A stretch of DNA of 64,000 bases from UBA932 sp031548545. GTDB taxonomy: Bacteria > Bacteroidota > Bacteroidia > Bacteroidales > UBA932. Under the pieces are notes generated by a model. It was not told where the DNA came from. It saw only the letters and a list, made by a program, of their open reading frames with translations, and ran no database searches. Both the position numbers and the translations under genes were made by a program. The stretch is taken from contig JAVBQY010000001.1 of the NCBI GenBank assembly GCA_031548545.1, positions 1 through 64,000 on the forward strand, in the 5' to 3' direction. Position 1 is the stretch's first letter, and each line of letters begins with the position of its first letter. Of this stretch, positions 8,857 to 18,690 are shown in pieces.

Positions 8857-11356
8857 CAAGCAGGGTTTTAATTTGGGGGACGAAGCGGTCTATATCTCCG
8901 GCGCCGAAAGTGACCAATACATCCGTATCCTCCTTTGCCAACAAGTCCATCAACTCTTCTTTCCTGCACAATTGTTTGTTGGTCTGTGTTACTTTGTCAA
9001 AGATAATTTCCGAACTTACTCCTGCTACAGGCAATTCCCGTGCCGGATAAATGTCCAATAGAATCAGGCGGTCCAGAAGGCTCAGGCTTTCGGCGAAACC
9101 ATCGGCGAAATCGCGGGTTCGGCTATACAGGTGGGGTTGGAAAACGCCTGTAATTTTCCGTCCGGGATAGGTTTCACGGATAGAGGTAATAGCCGCCCGC
9201 AACTCTTCCGGATGATGGGCGTAATCATCAATATAAGTACAACCCTGCCGGTTGACCTGCACATCAAAACGACGCCGGACGCCGGCAAAGCTTTCAAGGG
9301 CGGTGCTCAATTTTTCCATATCAGCGCCATAGGCCCAGGCCGCTGCCGAAGCCGCCACTGCGTTTTCTATATTCACCCAGCCCGGTATACCCAACACACA
9401 ATCTTTCAACACGCCATCCGGATAATGCAAGTCAAAACAATGCAAACCGTCATGGCGCAGCCGTATATTGCCCGCATAAAAATCGGCCGGCCGGTCATAA
9501 GAATAGCGGTATAGTTTTTGACCGCCGCTCAGCACGAACGGGAGGTTTACACCTTCTTTCACAATCAGGACGCCACCGGGTTTAACCTGTGCGGCAAAAT
9601 CCACAAAAGCCTGCTGCATAGCCTCCGGCGTACCGTAAATATCCAGGTGGTCCGGATCTGCAGCCGTAATCACGGCGATTTGCGGGAAGAGCTGTAAAAA
9701 AGAGCGGTCGTATTCATCGGCCTCGGCCACCAGTGCGGGGGCCTGCGAGAGCAATAAATTACTGTTATAGTTCTTGGAAATCCCCCCCAGAAAGGCGGAA
9801 CAACCATCGGTCGAAACAGTCAACAGGTGAGACAGCAAGGTAGTAGTCGTTGTTTTTCCGTGCGTACCGGCCACTGCCAACGTGGTCTTGGATGCTGCCA
9901 GGTGCCCTAAGGCCGCCGAGCGTTTGATCACTTCATAGCCGTTTTGGCGGAAATACTGCAACTCGCTATGGTCTGCAGGAACAGCCGGGGTATAAATGAC
10001 CAATACATTTTCTTTATGGTGTATAAAAGCCTCCGGCGCCAGGGCCAGGCCATCTTCATAGTGCACTATAATGCCCTCTCCCTCCAGTGCCTCCGTCAGG
10101 GGCGAAGGCGTGCGGTCATAGCCGGCCACTACGGCGCCCTGGTGCTTGTAGTAACGGGCAAGGGCGCTCATACCGATACCGCCGATACCTATAAAGTAAA
10201 CATGAGAGGGAGCAGGAGATGGGGATGCACAAGGCCCGGAGACAAGGGATAAGAGTATACCTACAATATCGACAGCCGCATTGGGTTTGGCCAAAGCGGC
10301 GATATTGTTGCGCAGGCTCTGCAACCGGACATCGTCATTGGCCAACTGCAAGGCCTCATTAATCAGGCTCAGGGGGGCCTCCGCATCCTGCACCATCAGG
10401 GCAGCCTGCTTGTTTACCAGGGCGCGGGCGTTCTTGGTCTGGTGGTCTTCCGACACATTGGGTGAGGGTACAAAAATACAGGGTTTGGCCACTACGCAGA
10501 GTTCCGAAATAGTTCCGGCGCCGGCGCGCGACACCACCACATCGGCCAGGGCAAAGGCGTAATCCATACGGTAAATAAATTCCAGCACCTTTACCGGCGA
10601 TGGTTCGGCTACCAACGCTTTGGCCGTGGTATAATAGCCTTTACCGGTTTGCCACAACCATTGCACCTCGCCTTTCAGCAAGGCAGGCAAAGCATTGGTC
10701 ATGGTCTGGTTCAGGGTGCGGGCTCCCAGGCTGCCGCCTACCACCAGTATGGTCTTTTTGGCAGGATCAAGGCCGAAGAAAGCGGCCGCTTCGGCACGCA
10801 GGCTGCCGTCATCACGCCGGAGGTCCTGGCGGATAGGATTGCCGGTAAGGATTACACGGTCTGCAGGGAAAAAACGGTCCATGCCCTCGTAGGCCACACA
10901 GATTTTCCGGGCTTTCGCGGAGAGCAGTTTATTAGTCACTCCGGCATAGGAGTTTTGTTCCTGAATCAAGGTCGGAATACCCATGCGCTGGGCCGACCAT
11001 AACACCGGGCCACTGGCATAGCCGCCAACGCCCACCACGACATCGGGGCGGAATTCACGGATGACCTTTTTCGCTTTTTGCAGGCTTTTCCATAACTTAA
11101 AGGGCAGAAGCAGGTTCGAGAACGTCAGTCGCCGTTGTAAACCGGCCACAGGCAGCCCCACAATAGGATAACCTGCTGCCGGCACCTTCTCCATCTCCAT
11201 GCGCCCTTCGGCGCCCACAAAGAGAATGTCCGCATCCGGACAGCGCTGCTTCAGCGCATTGGCTATCGATACGGCCGGATAAATATGTCCGCCTGTACCG
11301 CCACCGCTGATGATCACTTTCAATGGAGTGTGGGCTATGGTATTTTCTCTTTTCAT
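8837..11356 (-). CDS. murG/murC: MurG-MurC fusion protein
   Basis: One 839-residue reading frame with two complete enzymes. Residues 1-372 are MurG, the GlcNAc transferase that makes lipid II, with GGGTGGHIYPA near the N-terminus, GGSLGARTLN and the acceptor/UDP-binding SRAGAGTISE block. Residues 385-839 are MurC, the UDP-MurNAc:L-alanine ligase, with GIGGIGMSALA, the ATP loop GTHGKTTTTTLL, and DDYAHHPEE. A 12-residue Ser/Pro/Ala linker (about 10240-10204) joins them. No in-frame ATG, GTG or TTG occurs at the MurC boundary, so MurC cannot start alone. Elsewhere the two are usually separate adjacent genes in this order. ftsW ends two bases upstream. Loss of a stop codon in this strain is the alternative. 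Confidence 0.93.
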   Translation of the reverse strand: MKRENTIAHTPLKVIISGGGTGGHIYPAVSIANALKQRCPDADILFVGAEGRMEMEKVPAAGYPIVGLPVAGLQRRLTFSNLLLPFKLWKSLQKAKKVIREFRPDVVVGVGGYASGPVLWSAQRMGIPTLIQEQNSYAGVTNKLLSAKARKICVAYEGMDRFFPADRVILTGNPIRQDLRRDDGSLRAEAAAFFGLDPAKKTILVVGGSLGARTLNQTMTNALPALLKGEVQWLWQTGKGYYTTAKALVAEPSPVKVLEFIYRMDYAFALADVVVSRAGAGTISELCVVAKPCIFVPSPNVSEDHQTKNARALVNKQAALMVQDAEAPLSLINEALQLANDDVRLQSLRNNIAALAKPNAAVDIVGILLSLVSGPCASPSPAPSHVYFIGIGGIGMSALARYYKHQGAVVAGYDRTPSPLTEALEGEGIIVHYEDGLALAPEAFIHHKENVLVIYTPAVPADHSELQYFRQNGYEVIKRSAALGHLAASKTTLAVAGTHGKTTTTTLLSHLLTVSTDGCSAFLGGISKNYNSNLLLSQAPALVAEADEYDRSFLQLFPQIAVITAADPDHLDIYGTPEAMQQAFVDFAAQVKPGGVLIVKEGVNLPFVLSGGQKLYRYSYDRPADFYAGNIRLRHDGLHCFDLHYPDGVLKDCVLGIPGWVNIENAVAASAAAWAYGADMEKLSTALESFAGVRRRFDVQVNRQGCTYIDDYAHHPEELRAAITSIRETYPGRKITGVFQPHLYSRTRDFADGFAESLSLLDRLILLDIYPARELPVAGVSSEIIFDKVTQTNKQLCRKEELMDLLAKEDTDVLVTFGAGDIDRFVPQIKTLLETQITK

Positions 11357-11358
11357 GG

Positions 11359-12537
11359 CTATCCTTTCTCCTTTTTCAATTTTTCATTTTCAACTGACGA
11401 AGGTATATTACGTTCTTCCGTAGCCCGGCTCACCGATAATACAATACCCAGGGCTATACTCTGGGTAAGCAGTGAACTGCCGCCCAGACTCACCAACGGA
11501 AGGGTTTGCCCCGTTACCGGAAAAATACCCACCGCCACGCCCATATTAAGCATGGCCTGGAATACAATGGCCAGCACAAGTCCCAGCACTACTATCTGCG
11601 GAAAGACCCTGGTACACGAACGGGCAATCACAATGGCGCGGAACAAGAGTATCCAATAGAGGAACATCACCAGCACCCCTCCGATCATACCGTATTCTTC
11701 AATAATGATGGCATAAATAAAGTCCGAATAAGGATGCGGCAGCACATAACGCTGGGTGCTGTTGCCCGGGCCTTTACCGCTAATACCGCCGGTAGCCACG
11801 GCTATTTTTGACTGGTCGGACTGGAAGGTATCTTCTCCCTCTTCCGCCGCATTATGATTAACAAAGGTTTCTACCCGGTGAATAGCCGTAGTGACACGGG
11901 GAAACAGGTTCGTGGTCAAACCAAGGGCGACTACAATACCGACCAAAACGACGGCCATTGCCCCGACCTTCAGTAAATGTTTTATTTTAATCCCCCCTAC
12001 AAACATCAACACGAATACGGTCAGAATCAACAGCAAGGCCGTAGAGGTGCCGCTCCACAGTACCAGCAGGAATATCACGCCCACCGGCAGCATCAATTTG
12101 AGCATAAAATCCTTGAAATTATCCATGGATTCCGACTCCATGACCTTGGCCATATACAGGATCAGGGCGATACGTGCAATATCCGCCGGTTGGAACGTAA
12201 AGCCGATGATCGGTATACGGAGCCAACGGCCGGCATCGTTCAGCGACACGCCGATCACCATGGTCAGGAGGAGAAGGAATACACTCAGGCCCAGCGCAAA
12301 TGTCGCCAGACGCCGGTACCATCCGATACGTACGATATGCGCCAGATAAATAAGTACAAAGCCCGCCCCCACAAAAACCACCTGTTTCAGCAGGTAAATG
12401 GAGGTAGAGTCGCCACGTTTGAATGCCAAAGCACTGGTCGACGAATAAATGGCCAGTATCGACACCAGTGAGAGCAGGATGATAATGGTCCATATCACCT
12501 TGTCTCCTTTGATATTTTTTAGTAACGACGCGTACAT
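11359..12537 (-). CDS. ftsW: Lipid II polymerase FtsW
   Basis: SEDS-family glycosyltransferase that polymerises septal peptidoglycan together with the FtsI transpeptidase. The 392-residue protein has about ten hydrophobic helices and the family features: a large extracytoplasmic loop around residues 220-275 and the C-terminal block with GVAVGIFPVTGQTLPLVSLG. A lysine-rich tail follows. Called FtsW rather than RodA because of its place between murD and murG in the dcw cluster. Sixty bases of AT-rich low-complexity sequence separate it from murD. Confidence 0.95.
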   Translation of the reverse strand: MYASLLKNIKGDKVIWTIIILLSLVSILAIYSSTSALAFKRGDSTSIYLLKQVVFVGAGFVLIYLAHIVRIGWYRRLATFALGLSVFLLLLTMVIGVSLNDAGRWLRIPIIGFTFQPADIARIALILYMAKVMESESMDNFKDFMLKLMLPVGVIFLLVLWSGTSTALLLILTVFVLMFVGGIKIKHLLKVGAMAVVLVGIVVALGLTTNLFPRVTTAIHRVETFVNHNAAEEGEDTFQSDQSKIAVATGGISGKGPGNSTQRYVLPHPYSDFIYAIIIEEYGMIGGVLVMFLYWILLFRAIVIARSCTRVFPQIVVLGLVLAIVFQAMLNMGVAVGIFPVTGQTLPLVSLGGSSLLTQSIALGIVLSVSRATEERNIPSSVENEKLKKEKG

Positions 12538-12580
12538 AAATAATGAATAGTGAATAACGAATATTAAATAATAAAAGACA
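12538..12580. repeat. AT-rich short repeats between murD and ftsW
   Basis: Imperfect repeats of the form AATGAATAGTGAATAACGAAT, resembling the spacer at 40352-40395. No promoter box is recognised. It fills most of the 60-base gap in an otherwise tightly packed cluster. Confidence 0.55.
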
Positions 12581-12597
12581 CCGCTTGAATCTTTTGC

Positions 12598-13932
12598 TTA
12601 GAGGTTGCAGACCGCTTCTTTGAATTGGCGGCCGCGGTCTTCATAGTTCTTAAATAAATCAAAACTGGCGCAGGCGGGTGAAAGCAAGACCGTGTCACCG
12701 GGCTCCGCCAATTCATAAGCCGTCCTTACGGCTTCCTGGGCCGAACGGACATCGATCATCACCGGCACCTTGTCCTCAAAAGACTGATGTAGTTTGGCAT
12801 TGTCCACGCCCAAACATATAATTGCCTTTACCTTGTTTTTTACCAGCTCAAACAACTCGCCGTAGTCATTCCCCTTATCCGTTCCGCCGGCAATCCAAAC
12901 CACTTTTGTCTTCATACTTTCCAGGGCATACCAGGCCGAATTCACATTGGTAGCCTTACTATCATTGACATACAAGACATCCCGCACCTTTAAAACAGGC
13001 TCCAGCCGGTGTTCCACGCCCTTGAAAGTCATCAGGCTCTCACGGATAACATCGTTCTTGATATTGAGCACCTGGCCGGCTACCGCCGCGGCCATGGAGT
13101 TATAGACATTGTGCTTGCCCTGCAGGGCCAGTTCACGGATCAACATAGCAAACTCATTGTCACGATAGTGGGCATGGAGGGTATCCATATCGGCATAGGC
13201 GCCCTGCTTCACTTCTATGCACTGCGAAAAAGGCAGCTGCTGGGCCTTCAGCACGATGGTGTTCAGGTGTTCTACCGTTACCTCATCATCAGAACAGAAG
13301 ATAAAGCAATCTTCGGCAGACATGTTTTGGGTAATACGAAACTTGGAATTTACGTAGTTCTGCATTCTATACTCATAGCGGTCAAGATGGTCGGGAGTGA
13401 TATTCAGCAAGACCGCAATATCGGCCTTGAAATCATACATCCCGTCAAGTTGAAAACTGCTTAGCTCCAAAACGTAATAGTCAAAATCTTCAGTCGCTAC
13501 CTGATAGGCGTAGCTCCTACCGATATTGCCCCCCAAACCTACATTGAGGCCGGCATTCTGCAAGAGGAAATAGATGATGGAGGTCGTCGTTGTTTTACCA
13601 TTGCTGCCGGTAATGCAGATCTTCTTCGCCTTGTCATAGCGTCCTGCAAATTCAATCTCCGAAATCACCGGCGTGCCCTGCTGCCGCAGTTTCACCACCA
13701 AAGGGGCGGTTTCAGGAATACCGGGACTTTTGATCACTTCGGCGGCATTGCAAACCAGCTCCTCACTGTGCCCGCCTTCTTCATAAGGGATGGCATACTG
13801 TTGCAGGGTAGTGATATATTCTTCTTTCAGCTTTCCGGAATCGGACAGGAATACATCAAAGCCCTTGACTTTTGCCAATACTGCAGCGCCTACGCCGCTC
13901 TCACCGCCACCTAATATTACGATTCTTTCCAT
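12598..13932 (-). CDS. murD: UDP-MurNAc-L-alanine:D-glutamate ligase
   Basis: Adds D-glutamate to UDP-MurNAc-L-Ala. The 444-residue enzyme has an N-terminal Rossmann start (ILGGGESGVGAA), the Mur ligase ATP loop TGSNGKTTTTS near residue 108, the central NITPDHLDRY block and the C-terminal NDSKATN and LLSPACASFD motifs of MurD. Length is normal. It lies four bases downstream of mraY and is followed by the 60-base repeat-rich spacer before ftsW. Confidence 0.96.
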   Translation of the reverse strand: MERIVILGGGESGVGAAVLAKVKGFDVFLSDSGKLKEEYITTLQQYAIPYEEGGHSEELVCNAAEVIKSPGIPETAPLVVKLRQQGTPVISEIEFAGRYDKAKKICITGSNGKTTTTSIIYFLLQNAGLNVGLGGNIGRSYAYQVATEDFDYYVLELSSFQLDGMYDFKADIAVLLNITPDHLDRYEYRMQNYVNSKFRITQNMSAEDCFIFCSDDEVTVEHLNTIVLKAQQLPFSQCIEVKQGAYADMDTLHAHYRDNEFAMLIRELALQGKHNVYNSMAAAVAGQVLNIKNDVIRESLMTFKGVEHRLEPVLKVRDVLYVNDSKATNVNSAWYALESMKTKVVWIAGGTDKGNDYGELFELVKNKVKAIICLGVDNAKLHQSFEDKVPVMIDVRSAQEAVRTAYELAEPGDTVLLSPACASFDLFKNYEDRGRQFKEAVCNL

Positions 13933-13936
13933 ACGC

Positions 13937-15220
13937 TTACCGGACTTTCAGGGTTACTATTGTCAAAACGGCTAACAAAACGGCTACAATCCAGAAACGG
14001 GTCACGATCTTGGCCTCGGGCAAAGCCTGTGCAGGGCGCTGGATCAGGGCCGGAATCTGCCCCCCCGCTTTCTGGAAGTGATGGTGCACGGGGGTCATTT
14101 TAAATACCCGCCGGCCCTCTCCGTATTTTCTCTTGGTATACTTGAAGTAAGCCACCTGTATCATTACAGAGAGGCTTTCTACAAAGAAAATACCACATAA
14201 CAAGGGAATCAGCAACTCTTTCCGGACCACTACGGAGAAAACGGCGATGATGGCGCCCAGGGTAAGGCTGCCCGTATCACCCATGAATACCTGGGCCGGA
14301 AAGGAATTATACCAAAGGAATCCAATCAGCGCACCGATAAAAGCAGCCATGAAGACCACCAGCTCGCCGCTGTTGGGTATATACATAATGTTCAAATAAT
14401 CGGCGTAAATGATATTGCCCGACAGGTAGGCAAAGATCAGTAATACGGCGCCTATCACGATGGATACGCCTGAGAGCAGGCCGTCCATGCCGTCGGTCAG
14501 GTTGGCGCCATTGGATACAGCCACTATAATAAAGATCACTACCAAGACATAGAAGATCCATCCAATGCTTTGTCCGGCCTCTCCGGATACGGGTGAAAGC
14601 CAGCTGTAATCAAATTCATTGTCCTTTACAAAGAGGATGGTTGTTTTTGTCGTTTTGTTGTCCTGCAGGTAGACGGTTTCACGGTGGTTTCTGTCAACAA
14701 GCACTTCGGTCTGTACATTGGGGGCGTTCTTGTCTACGCGCTCGCGCACCACCACGTCATCGCAAAAATACATGGTCAGGCCCACGATAATACCCAAGCC
14801 CAACTGGCCCACGATTTTGAATTTTCCATGCAGGCCTTCTTTATTTTTTTTGAAGACCTTGATGTAATCGTCGAGCAAGCCTATAGCGCCTATCCATACG
14901 GCTGTAATGATCATCAGACGGACATAGATGTTGGAGAGGTTGCAGAAAAGCAGTACCGGCACCAGAATGGCCAGGAGAATGATAATTCCGCCCATGGTCG
15001 GAGTCCCTTTTTTGGCCATTTGCCCCTCTAATCCGAGGTCACGCACAATCTCCCCTATCTGTTTGCGCTGCAGCAGACGGATAATATATTTACCGAAGAC
15101 CCAGGCGATCAGCAAAGAAAAAATCACCGCCAAGGCCGCGCGGAACGAAAGGTATTGGAACAATCCGGAGCCGGGCAGGTTGAAGTGGGTATGCAGGTAA
15201 TTGAAGAGGTGATATAGCAT
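13937..15220 (-). CDS. mraY: Phospho-MurNAc-pentapeptide transferase
   Basis: Membrane enzyme that transfers phospho-MurNAc-pentapeptide to undecaprenyl phosphate, forming lipid I. The 427-residue protein has about ten helices and the family signatures: LDDYIKVFKKNKEGL, NLTDGMDGL and the HHHFQKAG loop near the C-terminus. It is longer than the 360 residues of E. coli MraY because of an inserted stretch of about 70 residues (about 180-250), as is usual in Bacteroidota. It lies between murE and murD; an 18-base spacer with GACTAAG-type repeats precedes it. Confidence 0.96.
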   Translation of the reverse strand: MLYHLFNYLHTHFNLPGSGLFQYLSFRAALAVIFSLLIAWVFGKYIIRLLQRKQIGEIVRDLGLEGQMAKKGTPTMGGIIILLAILVPVLLFCNLSNIYVRLMIITAVWIGAIGLLDDYIKVFKKNKEGLHGKFKIVGQLGLGIIVGLTMYFCDDVVVRERVDKNAPNVQTEVLVDRNHRETVYLQDNKTTKTTILFVKDNEFDYSWLSPVSGEAGQSIGWIFYVLVVIFIIVAVSNGANLTDGMDGLLSGVSIVIGAVLLIFAYLSGNIIYADYLNIMYIPNSGELVVFMAAFIGALIGFLWYNSFPAQVFMGDTGSLTLGAIIAVFSVVVRKELLIPLLCGIFFVESLSVMIQVAYFKYTKRKYGEGRRVFKMTPVHHHFQKAGGQIPALIQRPAQALPEAKIVTRFWIVAVLLAVLTIVTLKVR

Positions 15221-15258
15221 AATATAGAGACTAAGGAATTAAGAGACTAAGAGATTAA
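15221..15258. repeat. GAnTAAGA-type short repeats between murE and mraY
   Basis: Plus strand shows GAGACTAAGGAATTAAGAGACTAAGAGATTAAG in 7-9 bp periods. It covers the last codons and stop of murE and the mraY leader. The same repeat type appears at 41003-41045, 42600-42620, 52376-52410 and 56852-56874. Confidence 0.65.
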
Positions 15259-16690
15259 GGGCTTCTTCTTTATCGTCGAAATGCGTCTGGACGCCTTTCA
15301 CTTCATGGTAGGTTTCATGGCCTTTGCCGGCAATGAGAATGATGTCGCCCGTACGGGCCATCTGCACAGCGGTCTTAATGGCCTCTTTGCGGTTGCGGAT
15401 ACGGAGGCAACGGTCTTGCTGCGAAAGGTTCAGCCCGGCCAACATTTCATCCAGGATAGTTTCCGGATCTTCGAAGCGGGGATTATCTTCCGTAAAAATA
15501 GCGGTATCGCTGCAGTCGGCGGCGATGCGCGCCATTACCGGCCGCTTGGTGGTATCGCGGTTGCCGCCACAGCCGACAACGGTAATGAGGCGTTGGCCGT
15601 CGGTACGGATATCATTGATGGTATCAATCACATTTTGCAGGGCGTCAGGGGTATGGGCATAATCTATTACAGCGGTAACGCCATTAGCTCCGCGTACATA
15701 CTCAAAACGGCCTGCGACCGGCTCCATGGCGCTGATAAGACGCAACGCCTCGTGTTTGTCTACACCCAACAGCTGGGTAACCGCATATACGGCCAACACG
15801 TTGTAGGCATTGAAGCGGCCGATGAAACGCGTCCATACTTCCGCCGTGCAAATATTGAGGTGCATGCCTTCAAAGGTATTTTCAATGATCCGGCAGTTGA
15901 AATCCGCAGGCGCCTGCAGGGAGTATGTTTTCACGGCGGCCTTTGTATTTTGCACCATCACCCGGCCGTTGCGGTCATCAATATTGATCAGGGCAAAGGA
16001 GGAGGCGGGCAGGTGGTCGAAATACATTTTCTTGGCCTTGATGTATTCTTCGAAGGTTTTATGGTAGTCAAGGTGGTCATGGGTGATGTTGGAGAACACC
16101 GCCCCATCGAAATGCAGGCCCGATATCCGGTGTTGTACTATGGCGTGTGAGCTGACTTCCATGAAACAGTAGGTACAGCCGCCGGCTACCATATCGGCCA
16201 TGAGCCGCTGGATCTGTATGGCGTCGGGAGTAGTGCGCACCGCTTTTACCTCTTGGTCGTCAATGTAGTTGACCACAGTGGAAAGCAAACCGGTTTTATG
16301 GCCCAATGCGCGAAACAAACGGTATAACAGCGTGACGGTAGTGGTCTTGCCATTGGTGCCGGTAATACCTACCAGTTTCAATTGTTTGGAAGGATGTCCG
16401 TAAAATGCGGCGGCCATCCTGCCCATATCAAGGTGCGAGTCGGCCACCTGAATATAACATACGGCAGGGTCAATATCGGCCGGCAATTGTTCGCAAACCA
16501 CAGCCACAGCGCCTTTGCGCAAGGCCTCGCCGATAAAGGCATGGCCGTCGGCCGCTGCGCCTACCAGGGCAAAGAAAAGCTGCCCGGCGGCAATATTACG
16601 GGAGTCGAAACCCAGGGAGCGGATTTCGCAATGCGTATCTCCCAGTACTTTCAACGGAGTTACGGCTTGTATGAGTTGTGTAAGTTTCAT
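15239..16690 (-). CDS. murE: UDP-MurNAc-tripeptide synthetase (meso-DAP adding)
   Basis: Adds the third residue to the peptidoglycan stem peptide. The 483-residue protein has the ATP loop GTNGKTTT (111-118), the NITHDHLDYH block and the DNPR motif at 402-405. DNPR is the known marker for meso-diaminopimelate rather than lysine as substrate, so this organism should have DAP-type peptidoglycan. Its start overlaps the end of ftsI by four bases, pointing to coupled translation. The stop lies within GAnTAAGA-type repeat sequence shared with several other spacers in this window. Confidence 0.96.
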   Translation of the reverse strand: MKLTQLIQAVTPLKVLGDTHCEIRSLGFDSRNIAAGQLFFALVGAAADGHAFIGEALRKGAVAVVCEQLPADIDPAVCYIQVADSHLDMGRMAAAFYGHPSKQLKLVGITGTNGKTTTVTLLYRLFRALGHKTGLLSTVVNYIDDQEVKAVRTTPDAIQIQRLMADMVAGGCTYCFMEVSSHAIVQHRISGLHFDGAVFSNITHDHLDYHKTFEEYIKAKKMYFDHLPASSFALINIDDRNGRVMVQNTKAAVKTYSLQAPADFNCRIIENTFEGMHLNICTAEVWTRFIGRFNAYNVLAVYAVTQLLGVDKHEALRLISAMEPVAGRFEYVRGANGVTAVIDYAHTPDALQNVIDTINDIRTDGQRLITVVGCGGNRDTTKRPVMARIAADCSDTAIFTEDNPRFEDPETILDEMLAGLNLSQQDRCLRIRNRKEAIKTAVQMARTGDIILIAGKGHETYHEVKGVQTHFDDKEEALNLLVS

Positions 16691-18690
16691 CGCAATTCCA
16701 GATTGATTAAAGTTCCTTTATCTATTTCGGTACCGGCAGGCATGGATTGGGCCACCACATGTCCTACACCGGAAAATGAGACCCGGCATCCCTGGTTTTC
16801 GAGCAGAAATAGCGCGTCTTTGAGCGTCATCCCCACGACCGAAGGAAGTGCCTTGCCGTTGATTTTCTGCGGAGCCGGCCGGCCGGCGTTCATCGCCACC
16901 TGGTCTGCCAGCATTTGCTGTCCGGACCCGGGACGGATATCCTGGTTCCATTCGGGATGTGACACAAACACCTTGTCGGCAATTTGTTTGAAGACAGGTG
17001 CCGCCCAGGCGCCACCGTAAAAATTACTTCTGGTCTTTTCGGTATAAAGCACCACCACAGCGGCATATTGCGGATTTTCGGCCGGGAAATAGCCGGCGAA
17101 AGAAGCCTGGTGTTTGCGGTAACCGTCTTTCTCATATACGCCGTCAAATACGATACGGGCCGTACCGGTTTTTCCGGCGATTTTATAGCGTTCATCACGA
17201 AGGGCCACGGCCGTACCGTGCTCCACGACGCCTTCCAGGGCCTGGCGCACCTTGTCTAAGGTCGATTTTGAACAGACGGAGCTGGTGATTACTTCCGTGG
17301 AAAAGTGCTCCACGGTTTTATTTCCCTGGCGCAATTCGGTTACGAACTTGGGCTTCACCATGCGGCCGCCGTTGGCTATGGCATTATAGAGGGTCAGTGT
17401 TTTAATGGGGGTCAACAAAACTTCATAGCCCATAGACATCATCGGCAGTGAAAGCCCGGACCACATTTTATCCCCCGGATAGCGGATCTGGGGAGCCGCC
17501 TCGCCTGAAATCTGCAGCCCCAGTCTTTCATTCAGCTTCATGGCATAGAGCTTGTCTACGTACTGGCGCTCATTGCCCTTGTAGTAGTCTACCGCCATTT
17601 TGGCAAAGCCCACATTGGATGATTTTTCAAATACTTTCTGTACGGGGATGGTGCCGTAACCGCCAGCCGTCACGTCCGTAAAGGTCTTTCCGTTGTACAG
17701 CCATTTTCCGTTGTCACAGGCCACCATATCCTCCAATCCCACTTTGTTGTCTTCCAGGAGGGCCATTAAAGTATAAAGCTTAAATGTAGACCCCGGCTCC
17801 GTAGCCTGGCCTATGGCATAGTTATAATCTTCGGCATAAGACCCGTCGCTCCGGCGACGCATATTGGCGATAGCGCGGATCTCCCCGGTTTTCACTTCCA
17901 TCACAATGGCGCAACCGGCTTCAAATACGGGAGCCTTGGCCAATTGCTCACGCAGGGCGGTTTCCGCAGCATCCTGTATGTCTATATCAAGTGTAGAGAC
18001 AACATCCAACCCGTTCTTCGGCGGAACATCCATACCGCTATTCACGGGCATCCATTCTCCGCCGGCAATTTTCTCTACGGTCCGCTCTCCCGGAATACCT
18101 TTCAATGCATAATCAAAGGCGCCTTCTATACCTACGCTCACCCCCACATCATTGCTCCAGCCAATGGTACGGAAAGCCAGGTTACCATAAGAATTGGTAC
18201 GCACATTCCGCTCTTCGGCGATATAGCCGCCAAGGCCGCGACCTTTGTTGAAGATAGGGAATTTCTTTATTTCCATCAACTCCGTGTAGCTCACTTTACG
18301 ATTACCCAGGCGCACATAACGCTTGCGTCCCGCACGACTGTCTCGCAGCAGTTTCTCATAAGCGGCCGCCGACTTGTCTGCATAAAAACCTGACAATGAT
18401 GCAGACAACCCCTTTACGTCTTTAGTAAATAAGGTATCATGCGGTACGGTACAGTCCATGTAGAGGCTATAGTAAGGCAGCGAGGTGGCTAAAATGCGGC
18501 CGTCATGCGCCAGGATATCCCCCCGCTTAGCCGGCAGCTCTTCTTCGCGATAGCTGATTTTTGAAGCCTGGTCTTTGAGGCCGGTATCAAACTGCAAATA
18601 GACGATCTTCGCAAAAATCATCAGGCCCAGTAAAACAATCGCAACAAAAACCAGGCTTACACGCATCAATATATTTTTCGGCGCTTCCAT
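16687..18690 (-). CDS. ftsI: Septal transpeptidase FtsI (PBP3) with PASTA domain
   Basis: Class B penicillin-binding protein that cross-links septal peptidoglycan as partner of FtsW. The 667 residues comprise a short cytoplasmic tail, one helix (about 10-30), the PBP dimer domain and a transpeptidase domain with STFK (301-304, nucleophile Ser301), SSN (357-359) and KTG (507-509). The last 55 residues form a PASTA domain (LPSVVGMTL onward), common in Bacteroidota and Gram-positive class B PBPs but absent from E. coli FtsI. The start overlaps the ftsL stop by one base (TGATG), and the end overlaps murE by four. Confidence 0.96.
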   Translation of the reverse strand: MEAPKNILMRVSLVFVAIVLLGLMIFAKIVYLQFDTGLKDQASKISYREEELPAKRGDILAHDGRILATSLPYYSLYMDCTVPHDTLFTKDVKGLSASLSGFYADKSAAAYEKLLRDSRAGRKRYVRLGNRKVSYTELMEIKKFPIFNKGRGLGGYIAEERNVRTNSYGNLAFRTIGWSNDVGVSVGIEGAFDYALKGIPGERTVEKIAGGEWMPVNSGMDVPPKNGLDVVSTLDIDIQDAAETALREQLAKAPVFEAGCAIVMEVKTGEIRAIANMRRRSDGSYAEDYNYAIGQATEPGSTFKLYTLMALLEDNKVGLEDMVACDNGKWLYNGKTFTDVTAGGYGTIPVQKVFEKSSNVGFAKMAVDYYKGNERQYVDKLYAMKLNERLGLQISGEAAPQIRYPGDKMWSGLSLPMMSMGYEVLLTPIKTLTLYNAIANGGRMVKPKFVTELRQGNKTVEHFSTEVITSSVCSKSTLDKVRQALEGVVEHGTAVALRDERYKIAGKTGTARIVFDGVYEKDGYRKHQASFAGYFPAENPQYAAVVVLYTEKTRSNFYGGAWAAPVFKQIADKVFVSHPEWNQDIRPGSGQQMLADQVAMNAGRPAPQKINGKALPSVVGMTLKDALFLLENQGCRVSFSGVGHVVAQSMPAGTEIDKGTLINLELR

